Part shown: positions 46,005-54,629 of the stretch, piece by piece
Numbering within the stretch: position 1 is the first letter of the stretch
How the letters are laid out: every line of letters begins with the position of its first letter
DNA from: Streptomyces sp. NRRL S-340
Lineage (GTDB): Bacteria; Actinomycetota; Actinomycetes; Streptomycetales; Streptomycetaceae
Direction of reading: 5' to 3'
Assembly (NCBI RefSeq): GCF_000720185.1
Contig: NZ_JOIY01000052.1
Coordinates: forward strand, 1-64,000
DNA length: 64,000 bases
The notes under the pieces: model-generated
Seen by the model: the letters and a program-made list of their open reading frames with translations, nothing else
The model's database searches: none
Told to the model about the DNA's origin: nothing
Translations under genes and position numbers: made by a program

Positions 46005-46244
46005 TCAGTCCGTCTTCCCGGAGTCCTTCTCCGGACCCTTCTCGTCCTTCTCCGCCAGCTTCCCGATGTAGTCCTGGGCCTTGTCGACGGCGGAGTCGAT
46101 CTTGTCGTGGTGCTTGCCGCCGGTCTTGTCGTCGATGAAGTCGCCGGCCTTCTCCAGACCGGCGGAGATCTTGTCGCCGTGGGTCTCGGCGAGGTCCTCG
46201 ACCTTGTCCTTGAGGTTCTTCAGGTTCTTGAGCTGTTCGAACAT
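46005..46244 (-). CDS. Small charged antitoxin-like protein (MT0933/Rv0909-like)
   Basis: A 79-residue, very hydrophilic protein, rich in Lys and Asp (LKNLKDKVEDLAETHGDKIS, then KTGGKHHDKIDSAVDKAQDYI). This resembles MT0933-type antitoxins. The cognate toxin in mycobacteria is a separate adjacent gene (Rv0910); none follows here, so it is either an orphan or not an antitoxin. Stress-response roles have been suggested for such proteins. Confidence 0.75.
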   Translation of the reverse strand: MFEQLKNLKNLKDKVEDLAETHGDKISAGLEKAGDFIDDKTGGKHHDKIDSAVDKAQDYIGKLAEKDEKGPEKDSGKTD

Positions 46245-46437
46245 GTGCGTGCGTTCCTCTACAGCGGTGTAGTTGCTGAGCTCTCATGATCTCATCGCGG
46301 GCCGCCGTGCACGCACCGTCCGTGTACAGCCGCGCCGCGTACCGCCGCGGCCACTCCCGGGACGGCGCGGCGGCCCGCAGCCTGGTGCCGCCGAACGACG
46401 GAGCCCACACGTACCCCACGCGAGGAACCCCACGCCC

Positions 46438-46905
46438 ATGCCGACGACGCCCTCCCCCAGCACCACGCCCCGCCGCTCGCCCGGCGCGCTGCCCCGTGAC
46501 ATCGAGTGGCGCATGCCGCGCCACGCCCGCAGCGTGGGGCGGGCGCGGACGTACCTGCGGGAGCAGATGGCTTCGTGGAAGGTTCCGCAGGAGGTGACGG
46601 AGACGGCCGTACTGCTGCTGAGCGAGCTGATGACGAACGCGTACCGGCATGCGAGGACGGCGCCGGGGCGCGAGATCTGGGCCCGCTGCGTGCTGGACGA
46701 CACGGGCCGGCTGCGTGTGACGGTCACCGACGCGAACGAGAGCCTGCCGGTGCCCCGCGAGGCGTCATGGGAGGACGAGTCCGGCCGGGGCCTGGCCTTG
46801 GTGGCCGAACTGGCGGACGACTGGGGAGCGGAACCCCGGCCCGGCGGGATCGGCAAGACGGTCTGGTTCGAGCTGGACGCGGCAACTGACGCCGGGGCCC
46901 TGTGA
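46438..46905 (+). CDS. RsbW-like ATP-binding protein (anti-sigma kinase fold)
   Basis: A 155-residue HATPase_c_2 protein. N box: LLLSELMTNAYRHA (about 61-74). G1/G2 boxes: VTDANE and GRGLALVAELADDWG (about 117-131). The C-terminal GKTVWFELD is typical. Streptomyces hold dozens of such small kinases, mostly of unknown target; they bind ATP and may phosphorylate an anti-sigma antagonist. The ATG at 46438 has GAGGAA upstream. No anti-anti-sigma gene is adjacent. Confidence 0.9.
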   Translation: MPTTPSPSTTPRRSPGALPRDIEWRMPRHARSVGRARTYLREQMASWKVPQEVTETAVLLLSELMTNAYRHARTAPGREIWARCVLDDTGRLRVTVTDANESLPVPREASWEDESGRGLALVAELADDWGAEPRPGGIGKTVWFELDAATDAGAL

Positions 46906-46922
46906 GCCGGGCGTGCCCCGCT

Positions 46923-47213
46923 CTACTGCCAGAAGACCTCTTCCACCACGATCTGGGGGTCCTCGGTCCGCTGCACGAAGACGTACCTCAGCCACCCGTG
47001 CCCGTTGTCGAAATACAGAACACGAGGCCCTTTCGGGTCGCTGGACCTGGCGGGCTCGACACTCATGCTCGCAGTCAGACCGGCATCGGTCTCGACGTCA
47101 CGGAAATACGGGTCCGCCGCCGTGACCAACTCGGCACGTGCCGCATCGAGCGCCTTGCGGACGTGCTCGGGAAGCGCGTCACGTGCGGCCTGCGCCTTGA
47201 GCGTCCAGTCCAT
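46923..47213 (-). CDS. Hypothetical 96-residue protein, possible toxin partner
   Basis: Starts MDWTLKAQAARDALPEHVRK, and ends GWLRYVFVQRTEDPQIVVEEVFWQ. The pattern of helices then a beta-hairpin ending is reminiscent of RelE/ParE-type toxins, but the conserved residues are not convincing. It follows a DUF6247-like gene by 33 bp on the same strand, forming a two-gene unit. Function is unknown. Confidence 0.6.
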   Translation of the reverse strand: MDWTLKAQAARDALPEHVRKALDAARAELVTAADPYFRDVETDAGLTASMSVEPARSSDPKGPRVLYFDNGHGWLRYVFVQRTEDPQIVVEEVFWQ

Positions 47214-47246
47214 CTGCCAGGGCGGCCCCCATGAACCCGGCGTCCG

Positions 47247-47597
47247 TCACTGCCCGGGCTCCGTCCGGGCCGCCAGGTGCCGGATGTTGGAGGCTTCCTC
47301 CAGGAGCGCTGCGGCCTCGGCGGCGTCGTCGCATTCGTACGCGGCCCGGTGTTCGAGAGCGGTGACGTAAGCGTCGAGGTGCGGGTCGCGGGCGATGGCG
47401 TACTCGCCCCACCAGCGGGCCATGAAGGCGGGGACGGTGGTGACGTCGTAGGCGTCCGCGACGTACCGCTTCCAGTGGGCGTCGAAACCAGGGAGCAGCT
47501 GCGGAGCGTGCTGCGCGATGGCGGCCCGCAGGGCTTTCGGGTTCCTGTCCGGCATGGGCGGGACGCCGGGTGTGGGGTGCGAGGCTGCTGCCGTCAT
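47247..47597 (-). CDS. DUF6247-like protein, first gene of a two-gene unit
   Basis: A 116-residue soluble protein (RNPKALRAAIAQHAPQLLPGFDAHWKRYV, then FMARWWGEYAIARDPHLDAY). The pattern fits DUF6247-type proteins that occur in small toxin/antitoxin-like pairs in Streptomyces; my identification is from the sequence pattern only. The ATG at 47597 has GGAGG 7 bases upstream. It may be the antitoxin or regulator of the following gene. Confidence 0.65.
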   Translation of the reverse strand: MTAAASHPTPGVPPMPDRNPKALRAAIAQHAPQLLPGFDAHWKRYVADAYDVTTVPAFMARWWGEYAIARDPHLDAYVTALEHRAAYECDDAAEAAALLEEASNIRHLAARTEPGQ

Positions 47598-47684
47598 CGG
47601 TCCTCCGGAAGGGTGCGAAGGATGCGGGGCGCCATGGCATTCACCGTACCGCCTCCCCGGCCCGACCCCGCCGCCCGCACGACG

Positions 47685-47716
47685 AAGGCCCCGCCGCTCG
47701 GAAGCGGCAGGGCCTT
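47685..47716 (-). terminator. ssrA terminator hairpin
   Basis: AAGGCCCCGCCGCT pairs with AGCGGCAGGGCCTT (one mismatch, 4-base loop), about 34 bases past the tmRNA 3' end, followed by T-rich DNA on the minus strand when read outward. Confidence 0.8.
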
Positions 47717-47749
47717 GTCTCACATGGGGTCCCCGCGGGTGCGGGTGAG

Positions 47750-48146
47750 TGGAGATGGCGGGAATCGAACCCGCGTCCAACGGTGCGGAACCAGGGCTTC
47801 TCCGTGTGCAGTCCGCTTCGATTTTCTCGGCCCCGGAGATCACGCGGACAAGTCTCCGACGGGCTCAGTCACTGTTTGGTTTCCCTCTTCACCCCGTGAC
47901 CGGGATCAAGGTTTAGTCCCCTAGCTGATGCCAGGATCCGGGTCGGGAACAGCCCCGGGCTGACACTCCCTTATAGGAGGCTCGCCGTCGCTACCTGAGA
48001 TCAGGCAGCGAGGGCGAAGGCCTGCTGGGAGGAATCGCGCTTGGTATTGGCGATTATTTTTTTCGGCCTGTGGTTTACGAGATCATGGCCGCTTCCTCGA
48101 CACGCTTCCCCTGCTTCGACAGCCGCTGTCGAAACCGATCATCCCC
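47750..48146 (-). ncRNA. ssrA: Transfer-messenger RNA (tmRNA)
   Basis: About 397 nt. The 5' end GGGGATGATCGGTTTCGACA (48146 downward) pairs GGGGATG with the 3' end CATCTCC (47751-47757). The T arm is typical (GGCGGGAATCGAAC on the plus strand). The tag reading frame on the minus strand from 48051 to 48001 encodes ANTKRDSSQQAFALAA followed by TGA. CCA is not encoded. It rescues stalled ribosomes with SmpB, whose gene is upstream. The 3' end is the boundary of the accessory block. Confidence 0.97.
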
Positions 48147-48297
48147 ATGTTGATTTTTCAAACCCTCCGAAGAGGGACCCTTCCGGAGAAGGGGGCCTGC
48201 ACCGGCTGTGCGGTGCGATGCCATCGTACGTGACCAACGCGGGTCCTTGCCAGCTTATTCCCGGGCCCCGGCCCGCCCGCGTCCGCCGGGGCGCCCG
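48147..48297. other. Region between smpB and ssrA with two small hairpins
   Basis: No gene. CCCTC-CGAA-GAGGG (about 48164-48177) and an adjacent CCCTT/AAGGG-type hairpin follow the smpB stop, and may end the smpB transcript. The ssrA promoter must lie here; I could not fix its -10 and -35. Confidence 0.5.
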
Positions 48298-48777
48298 CTA
48301 CGCCCGCTGCTTGCGCCGCACCGCCGAGATCGCCCGCTCCGCCTCGCGCCGGTCCTGCTTCTCGCGCAGGGTCTGCCGCTTGTCGTACTCCTTCTTGCCC
48401 TTCGCCAGCGCGATCTCGATCTTGGCGCGGCCGTCCTTGAAGTACAGGGCGAGGGGCACGATGGTGTGGCCCGTCTCCTGGGACTTCGACTCCAGCTTCT
48501 CGATCTCCTCGCGGTGCAGCAGCAGCTTCCGCTTGCGCCGGGCGCTGTGGTTGGTCCACGTGCCCTGGCTGTACTCCGGAACGTGCACGTTGTGGAGCCA
48601 CGCCTCGTGGTCGTCCAGTTGCACGAAGCCGTCGACCAGCGAGGCCCGCCCCTGGCGCAGCGACTTCACCTCGGTGCCGGTGAGGACCAGACCGGCCTCG
48701 TAGGTGTCGAGGATGTGGTAGTCGTGCCGCGCCTTCTTGTTCTGCGCGATCAGCTTGCGCCCTTTTTCCTTAGCCAT
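48298..48777 (-). CDS. smpB: SsrA-binding protein SmpB
   Basis: A 159-residue protein with the family motifs [43 protein letters not shown] and the basic tail [18 protein letters not shown]. It binds tmRNA and the ribosome in trans-translation. The ATG at 48777 gives the normal length; an upstream in-frame start adds unrelated residues. ssrA follows on the same strand. Confidence 0.97.
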   Translation of the reverse strand: MAKEKGRKLIAQNKKARHDYHILDTYEAGLVLTGTEVKSLRQGRASLVDGFVQLDDHEAWLHNVHVPEYSQGTWTNHSARRKRKLLLHREEIEKLESKSQETGHTIVPLALYFKDGRAKIEIALAKGKKEYDKRQTLREKQDRREAERAISAVRRKQRA

Positions 48778-48882
48778 AGTGCCGCCCATTTTGGCACCAC
48801 ACAGGGGGTGTACGGAAAGTCCATTTCCCGGGGCCCCAGGGTTCCCCACCGCTCCCCCGGACCGGCCGGCGGGGCAGCCGGG

Positions 48883-50103
48883 TCAGGACGGGTCGCCCAG
48901 TCCGGTCAGGACCGTACGGGCCCGGCCCACCGGGTCGCCCCCCGCGTCCAGGTCGGGAGTGATGCCGCGGCCGTCCACGCCGCGCCCGCCCGGGGTGCGG
49001 TAGTGGCCGACGGTCAGCTCGGCGACCGATCCGTCGGGCAGTCGCGTCGGCATCTGCACCGAGCCCTTGCCGAAGGTCCGGGAGCCGACGACGACGGCCC
49101 GGCCGCGGTCCTGGAGCGCCCCGGTGAGCATCTCGGCCGCGCTCATCGTGCCGCCGTCGACGAGCGCGACCAGCGGCCTGGACGTGTCGCCGCCGGGCTC
49201 GGCGTGCAGGGCGCGCTGCTCGCCGTCGACGTCGTAGGTGGCGACCAGGCCGCCGTCGAGGAAGGCGGAGGCGGTGGTGACCGCCTCGGTGACCAGACCG
49301 CCGGAGTTGCCGCGCAGGTCCAGGATGATCCCGGAGCCGGGCCGCGCGGTCCGTACGGCCGTACGGACCTTGTCGCCGGCGCCCCGGGTGAAGGCGCTGA
49401 TCCTGATGACCGTCGTCCCGTCGGCGAGCCGCCGCACGGTGACGGGGTCCGTGGACAGCCGGGCCCGCCGCAGCGTGCGCGTCCAGGTGCGCGTGCCGCG
49501 CTCGAGCCCCAGGGTGACGGGGGTGCCGGCGGCCGCGTCCTCGGCGTCGCCGCGCAGTAAGGAGACGACGTCGGTGACGGGCAGCCCGTCCACCTTCTCG
49601 CCGTCCACACTGCGCAGCCGGTCACCGGACCGGATCCCCGCGTCGGCGGCCGGCGAGCCGGTCTGCACCTTCATCACGTCGATCCGGCCGTCCCGCTCGC
49701 GCCGCGCCCACAGGCCCACGCCGGTGTACCGGCCGGCCAGGGAATCCTGGAACTGCGCGAAGTCGCCCGGGGAGTAGACGGCACCCCAGCGGTCGCCGCT
49801 GCGGCTGACGGCGTGCTCGGCGGCCTCCACCGGGGACTTGCCCGCGGCCATGGCCTCGGCGGCGGCCCGCGCCACCTGGCCGTCCGCGGCGGCCGGCGGG
49901 CCGGAGGCGGAAGAGGACCCGGACGACGCCCCGGCCGCGTACCCGGACGGGGCCGAACGGCCTGCCGCCGCCGCGGACTTGCGCTCGTGTCCCGGCAGCG
50001 AACCGGTCGCCGCCCCGGCGACGAGGACCCCCACGAACACCAGCGTCAGACTTGCCCCGGAGCGGCTGCGGCGGGGCGGGCAGAACGGGTCACGGCCTGA
50101 CAT
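48883..50103 (-). CDS. S41 C-terminal processing peptidase (CtpA-like)
   Basis: A 406-residue protein: signal anchor (about 16-34), Ser/Ala/Gly linker (about 45-75), PDZ domain (about 125-210, GVGLWARRERDGRIDVMKVQTGSPA), then the S41 domain. The catalytic Ser is in DGGTMSAAEMLTGAL (about 320) and the Lys in FGKGSVQ (about 346), so the dyad is present. It cleaves proteins at the C-terminus outside the membrane. A TTA codon (codon 182, at 49558-49560) makes it a possible bldA target. It lies between smpB and ftsX, as in related genomes. Confidence 0.92.
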   Translation of the reverse strand: MSGRDPFCPPRRSRSGASLTLVFVGVLVAGAATGSLPGHERKSAAAAGRSAPSGYAAGASSGSSSASGPPAAADGQVARAAAEAMAAGKSPVEAAEHAVSRSGDRWGAVYSPGDFAQFQDSLAGRYTGVGLWARRERDGRIDVMKVQTGSPAADAGIRSGDRLRSVDGEKVDGLPVTDVVSLLRGDAEDAAAGTPVTLGLERGTRTWTRTLRRARLSTDPVTVRRLADGTTVIRISAFTRGAGDKVRTAVRTARPGSGIILDLRGNSGGLVTEAVTTASAFLDGGLVATYDVDGEQRALHAEPGGDTSRPLVALVDGGTMSAAEMLTGALQDRGRAVVVGSRTFGKGSVQMPTRLPDGSVAELTVGHYRTPGGRGVDGRGITPDLDAGGDPVGRARTVLTGLGDPS

Positions 50104-50171
50104 GGCGGTGAGTCTAGGACAACGCGACGGGGCCGCACGCGCGCTCGGCGGTGCGGCCCCGTAGGCGTGTG

Positions 50172-51089
50172 TCACACCTTCAGGTACTTGCGCAGCGCGA
50201 GGAACCCGGCGAGCGCGGGGATCAGGAAACTCGCGGCGAGGATGAGCGGGAGCTTGGTGAGGACCGCGTCCCAGCCCACGAAGTTGATCAGCTGGAGCTT
50301 GGAGGACAGCGCCACTCCGTGGTCGATCACGAAGTACTGCACGGTCACCAGGAACGAGGAGGCCAGCAGGCCGCCGATCAGCCCGGAGACGGCGGCCTCC
50401 ATGATGAACGGCGCCTGGATGTAGAAGCCGGAGGCGCCGACCAGCCGCATGATCCCGGTCTCCCGGCGGCGGCTGAACGCGGAGACCCGCACGGTGTTGA
50501 CGATCAGCAGCGTCGCCACCGTGAGCATCACCGCCATCACGCCCCGGGCCGCCCAGTTCAGGTAGCCGAGCAGGGTGAAGAGGTTGTCCAGGATGCTCTT
50601 CTGGTCCTGCACGGACTGCACGCCGTCACGGCCGTTGAAGGCGCTGGCGATGACCTGGTACTGCTCCGGGTTCTTCAGCTTGATCCGGTACGACTCCTGC
50701 ATCTGGTCCGGCGTGATCGAGGCCGCCAGCGGGGAGTGTCCGAACTGCTCCTTGTAGTGCTTGTACGCCTCGTCCTGGGACTCGTACGTGACCTTCTCCA
50801 CGACCGGCATCTTCTGCAGGTCGGCGAGGATCGCCTTCTTCTGGTCCTCGGTGACCGCGCCCTTGGCGCAGTTGGCGTCGGACTCGGCGTTGCTCTTGTT
50901 GCAGAGGAAGATCGACACGTTGACTTTGTCGTACCAGTAGCCCTTCATCTTGGTCACCTGGTCGCTCAGCAGCAGCGAGCCGCCGAACAGGGCCAGGGAC
51001 AGGGCCACGGAGACGATGACGGCGAACGTCATCGTCAGGTTGCGGCGGAGACCGACACCGATCTCCGACAGGACGAACTGGGCGCGCAT
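50172..51089 (-). CDS. ftsX: Cell division protein FtsX
   Basis: A 305-residue membrane protein with four membrane helices and a large extracytoplasmic loop between the first two (about 45-180, including two Cys, FLCNKSNAESDANCAKG). The FtsE-FtsX complex activates peptidoglycan hydrolases. The C-terminal MacB-type helices contain RETGIMRLVGASGFYIQAPF. It follows ftsE by 33 bp. In mycobacteria and streptococci the partner hydrolases are RipC and PcsB; no hydrolase gene is adjacent here. Confidence 0.96.
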   Translation of the reverse strand: MRAQFVLSEIGVGLRRNLTMTFAVIVSVALSLALFGGSLLLSDQVTKMKGYWYDKVNVSIFLCNKSNAESDANCAKGAVTEDQKKAILADLQKMPVVEKVTYESQDEAYKHYKEQFGHSPLAASITPDQMQESYRIKLKNPEQYQVIASAFNGRDGVQSVQDQKSILDNLFTLLGYLNWAARGVMAVMLTVATLLIVNTVRVSAFSRRRETGIMRLVGASGFYIQAPFIMEAAVSGLIGGLLASSFLVTVQYFVIDHGVALSSKLQLINFVGWDAVLTKLPLILAASFLIPALAGFLALRKYLKV

Positions 51090-51122
51090 GGCGTCTGGTC
51101 AAGCCTTTCCGTCGTGGACTTC

Positions 51123-51812
51123 TCAGTGCTGGTAGCCGTAGACGCCGCGCGCCTGGTCGCGGACGAGGCGGCCCTTCTCCAGCTCGATGACGCGCTTGCG
51201 CATCTGGTCCACGATGTTCTGGTCGTGGGTCGCCATCACCACGGTGGTGCCCGTCCGGTTGATCCGGTCGAGCAGCTTCATGATGCCTACGGAGGTCTGC
51301 GGGTCGAGGTTGCCGGTGGGCTCGTCGGCGATCAGCAGCTTGGGCCGGTTCACGAACGCCCGCGCGATGGCGACGCGCTGCTGCTCACCGCCGGACAACT
51401 CGCCCGGCCTGCGGTCCTCCTTGCCGCCGAGCCCGACGAGGTCCAGCACCTGCGGCACGGACTTGCGGATCTCGCCCTTCGACTTGCCGATGACCTCCTG
51501 CGCGAAGGCCACGTTCTCCGCGACCGTCTTGTTCGGCAGCAGGCGGAAGTCCTGGAACACGGTGCCCAGCTGGCGGCGCATCTGCGGCACCTTCCAGTTG
51601 GACAGCCGCGCGAGGTCCTTGCCCAGGACGTGCACCTGTCCGTGGCTGCACCGCTCCTCGCGGAGGATCAGCCGCAGGAAGGTGGACTTTCCGGAGCCGG
51701 AGGACCCCACGAGGAACACGAACTCGCCCTTCTCGACTTCCAGGGAGACATCCCTGAGAGCGGGGCGGGTCTGCTTGGGGTAGACCTTGGAGACATTGTC
51801 GAATCGGATCAC
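51123..51812 (-). CDS. ftsE: Cell division ATP-binding protein FtsE
   Basis: A 229-residue ABC ATPase with Walker [10 protein letters not shown] (about 37-45), signature [15 protein letters not shown], Walker [13 protein letters not shown] and H-loop ATHD. It starts at a GTG (51812) and is followed by ftsX. The divergent small zinc-ribbon gene begins about 250 bp away. FtsEX couples ATP use to wall cutting during division. Confidence 0.97.
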   Translation of the reverse strand: MIRFDNVSKVYPKQTRPALRDVSLEVEKGEFVFLVGSSGSGKSTFLRLILREERCSHGQVHVLGKDLARLSNWKVPQMRRQLGTVFQDFRLLPNKTVAENVAFAQEVIGKSKGEIRKSVPQVLDLVGLGGKEDRRPGELSGGEQQRVAIARAFVNRPKLLIADEPTGNLDPQTSVGIMKLLDRINRTGTTVVMATHDQNIVDQMRKRVIELEKGRLVRDQARGVYGYQH

Positions 51813-52059
51813 GGATGCACCACGGGTCGCCGGGGGTAGATGAGCGTGACCATACGCGAGTCGGGTGTGCGAGCGCAGTCACCGGTCGGGGTTGGGGACA
51901 GTTGTGCGTTTTGTCTTCTCGTCCCCGCCGTACGTCCCTCCCGACGGGATCGCGGAGGACCCCGCGCTGAAATCCGGGGAACCTGGCATGGTGGAGAAGG
52001 GAACGTTCGCGGGGCCGCGGACGTTGTCGGGATGTAATCGGTGCGAGGAGGGCGAGCGC

Positions 52060-52254
52060 ATGACGTACGACCGGCTGGTGTGCGCGAACTGCGCGGCGCC
52101 CGTGAGCGAGGGCCGGTGCCCGGTGTGCCGCGCGAACCGCGAGCGGCTGCAGCAGGAGAACAACTTCCTCGCCGGGCTGAACCCGATGGCGCTGGTCGCG
52201 CTGCTGGCGGTGCTGATCGCCGGGGTGGCGCTGCTGGCGCACCAGACCGCGTAG
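52060..52254 (+). CDS. Small zinc-ribbon, single-TM protein
   Basis: A 64-residue protein: N-terminal CANC and CPVC (Cys8, 11, 20, 23) forming a zinc ribbon, a short linker (RANRERLQQENNF), then one hydrophobic helix (about 43-60, ALVALLAVLIAGVALLA). GAGGAG lies upstream of the ATG. Family not recognised. It is divergent from ftsE with a shared promoter region and convergent with the LAETG gene. Confidence 0.75.
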   Translation: MTYDRLVCANCAAPVSEGRCPVCRANRERLQQENNFLAGLNPMALVALLAVLIAGVALLAHQTA

Positions 52255-52282
52255 CCGCGGTCCTCGAGTCGGACAGGGCGAA

Positions 52283-52311
52283 GGGGCCCGGAGCGGTTCG
52301 CTCCGGGCCCC
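52283..52311. terminator. Bidirectional terminator hairpin
   Basis: GGGGCCCGGAGCG and CGCTCCGGGCCCC form a perfect 13-bp stem with a 3-base loop between the convergent small zinc-ribbon gene and the LAETG protein gene. Confidence 0.85.
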
Positions 52312-52352
52312 TCACCGTGCGTCGGTCACGCCCCGTGGGGCTGTGGGCACGC

Positions 52353-53101
52353 TCAGGCGGCGGCGCCGCCGCGGCCCGCCATCACGCGCGGCAGCACGCG
52401 GAAGCCGATGCCGCCGGCGATCATCGTCGCGGCGCCGATCAGCAGGAACGCGGTCTGGCCCGCACCGGTCTCGGCCAGCGCCTTGCCGCTGCCCTGGGGC
52501 GCGGCGTTCGACGTGTCGGCGGTGGTGTCCGAGCCGGTGTCGGTCAGGGCCGAGGAGCCCTGCTCCTGCGGAACGGTGTTGTTGCTGCTGCCGCCGTCGG
52601 GGGTGGTGCCGCCGGTGGTGTCGCCACCGCCGCCGTTGCCGCCGGTGCCGCCACCGTTGCCGTTGCCGCCGTTGTCACCGGAGCCACCGTTGTCGCCCGA
52701 GCCACCGTTGTCGCCCGAGCCACCGTTGTCACCGGAGCCACCGTTGTCGCCCGAGCCACCGTTGTCACCGGAGCCACCGTTGTCGCCCGACCGTTGTCGC
52801 CCGAGCCACCGTTGTCACCGGAGCCACCGTTGTCACCGGAGCCACCGTTGTCGCCCGAGCCACCGTTGTCACCGGAGCCACCGTTGTCGCCGGAGCCACC
52901 GTTGTTGCCCTCGCCACAGCTAGGGTCGACGACGATGTCGCAGGGGTCGCCGTCCCCCGCCTTCAGGCCGAGGCTGACCGGGCCGACCTGCACGTTCGCG
53001 TCCAGCGCGGAAGCCGCTCCCGCGGCGGTCAGCGAGGCACCCGCGGCGATCACGGCGCCCGCGGCTATGCGCGCGACCCGGACCCGCGTCTTCTTCGTCA
53101 T
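52353..53101 (-). pseudogene. LAETG sortase-anchored surface protein, frameshifted in an 18-bp repeat
   Basis: The upstream frame starts at ATG 53101 with a signal peptide (AGAVIAAGASLTAAGAASA) and ALDANVQVGPVSLGL, then GGSGDN repeats. At 52790/52791 four bases (gcca) of the repeat unit are missing, and the frame runs off into an Ala/Thr-rich tail. The other frame downstream continues GGSGDN and ends in KALAETG, a hydrophobic helix (FLLIGAATMIAGGIGF) and a basic tail, closing at 52353. The LAETG signal matches class E sortases. The total length 749 bp plus 4 restores one frame. It could be a real frameshift, a switch or an assembly error. Confidence 0.75.
52588..52905. repeat. 18-bp tandem repeat region encoding GGSGDN units
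   Basis: From about 52670 to 52905 there are 13 units of CCGTTGTCnCCnGAGCCA, varying at two positions (a/g and g/c); the left part 52588-52670 is related but irregular (GGN/GGT glycine-rich). One unit at 52790 lacks four bases. An 18-bp unit changes copy number in frame, so only the odd unit breaks the frame. Confidence 0.85.
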
Positions 53102-53346
53102 ATGTTCGCTACCCCCAGTAGCCGATCGTCAATGAGGCCGCGCTCGGGGCAGTGATCGACGGAGACAGCTGAAAGATGAAGCCCCCCGGTTCACATGCGC
53201 CCCGTTGGATACGCATGCCGCGCCTCACCCTTCCCATATTTCAAAGCAACGTCAAGGCCGTTGCGACCGCGATGTCCGGGTACGCGTTCTTTGCCGGACG
53301 AAGAGCGATGTGAGTGTGACGCAAAACCCAGACATCGGGTACGGAA

Positions 53347-53381
53347 AAGGCAACTGCCGCCCCGAGGGCAGCAGTTGCCTT
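53347..53381 (-). terminator. prfB terminator
   Basis: AAGGCAACTGC (53347-53357) pairs perfectly with GCAGTTGCCTT (53371-53381), 21 bases downstream of the prfB stop. The rest of 53102-53401 is the LAETG gene promoter side, with no gene. Confidence 0.85.
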
Positions 53382-53401
53382 GTCGACAAAGCGTCCGTTT
53401 T

Positions 53402-54517
53402 TTACTTGCTCTGCTGTTCCTGCTGCTTGCGCCAGCGAATTCCGGCCTCCAGGAACCCGTCGATCTCGCCGTTGAACACGGCCTCGGGATTGCCGACCTC
53501 GAAATCGGTGCGCAGGTCCTTCACCATCTGGTACGGGTGCAGGACGTAGGAACGCATCTGGTTGCCCCAGGAGTTGCCGCCGTCGCCCTTGAGGGCGTCC
53601 ATCTTGGCCTGCTCCTCCTGGCGGCGCCGCTCCAGCAGCTTGGCCTGGAGGACGTTCATCGCCGTGGCCTTGTTCTGGATCTGCGAGCGCTCGTTCTGGC
53701 AGGAGACGACGATGCCGGTGGGCAGGTGGGTGATGCGGACCGCGGAGTCGGTCGTGTTCACGCCCTGGCCGCCGGGGCCGGAGGACCGGTAGACGTCGAT
53801 GCGCAGTTCGCTCTCGTCGATCTCGACGTGGTCGGACTGCTCGACGACGGGGAGGATCTCCACGCCGGCGAAGGAGGTCTGCCGGCGCCCCTGGTTGTCG
53901 AAGGGCGAGATGCGCACGAGCCGGTGCGTGCCCTGCTCCACCGAGAGCGTGCCGTAGGCGTAGGGCACCTGGACGGCGAAGGTGGTCGACTTGATGCCGG
54001 CCTCTTCCGCGTACGACGTCTCGTAGACCTCGGTCTTGTAGCCGTGCTGCTCGGCCCAGCGCAGGTACATGCGCTGGAGCCGCTCGGCGAAGTCGGCGGC
54101 GTCCACGCCACCGGCCTCGGCACGGATGTTGACGAGGGCTTCCCGCGAGTCGTACTCGCCGGACAGGAGCGTGCGGACCTCCATCTCGTCCAGCGCCTTG
54201 CGCACCGAGGCCAGCTCGGACTCGGCCTCGGCGCGGGTGTCCGGGTCGTCCTCCTCCTCGGCCATCTCGAACAGCACGGCGAGATCGTCGATCCGGCCGC
54301 GCAGCGCCTCGGCCTTCCGGACCTCCGCCTGGAGGTGGGAGAGCCGGCTGGTGATCTTCTGCGCCTCGTCCGGGTTGTCCCACAGGGACGGCGCGGCCGC
54401 CTGCTCCTCGAGCACGGCGATGTCTGCCCTCAACCTGTCGAGGTCCAGAACGGCCTCGATCGACTCCATGGTCGAGGAGAGGGACTTCAGCTCTTCGGAT
54501 ACATCGACGACTGCCAC
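53402..54517 (-). CDS. prfB: Peptide chain release factor 2
   Basis: A 371-residue class I release factor. The stop-recognition SPF tripeptide is in [16 protein letters not shown], and the GGQ of the peptidyl-transferase motif is in [14 protein letters not shown] (about 248-250). It reads UGA and UAA. The frame is uninterrupted from the GTG at 54517; the in-frame UGA that autoregulates E. coli prfB is absent. A terminator hairpin follows. Confidence 0.97.
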   Translation of the reverse strand: MAVVDVSEELKSLSSTMESIEAVLDLDRLRADIAVLEEQAAAPSLWDNPDEAQKITSRLSHLQAEVRKAEALRGRIDDLAVLFEMAEEEDDPDTRAEAESELASVRKALDEMEVRTLLSGEYDSREALVNIRAEAGGVDAADFAERLQRMYLRWAEQHGYKTEVYETSYAEEAGIKSTTFAVQVPYAYGTLSVEQGTHRLVRISPFDNQGRRQTSFAGVEILPVVEQSDHVEIDESELRIDVYRSSGPGGQGVNTTDSAVRITHLPTGIVVSCQNERSQIQNKATAMNVLQAKLLERRRQEEQAKMDALKGDGGNSWGNQMRSYVLHPYQMVKDLRTDFEVGNPEAVFNGEIDGFLEAGIRWRKQQEQQSK

Positions 54518-54587
54518 GCCTCCAGCGTAACGGCTCCGTCAGGCGGCCAGCGCCGGACGGGAGCATCGGAGGGGCGGCGCCGGGCAC

Positions 54588-54626
54588 GGGACCCGGGCGC
54601 GGGACCCGGGCGCGGGGCCGGGCCGC
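54588..54626. repeat. 13-bp tandem repeat between prfB and pkaB
   Basis: GGGACCCGGGCGC occurs at 54588 and 54601, and a diverged third copy at 54614. Each unit contains the palindrome GACCCGGG-like core. It may help end the pkaB transcript. Confidence 0.6.
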
Positions 54627-54629
54627 GGA

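Noticed and set aside
52670..52905. CRISPR-like array
   Set aside because: The 18-bp units are contiguous without unique spacers, and they encode GGSGDN in a secreted protein.
53402..54517. Programmed frameshift in prfB
   Set aside because: The frame is continuous from GTG to the end and has no in-frame UGA near codon 25.
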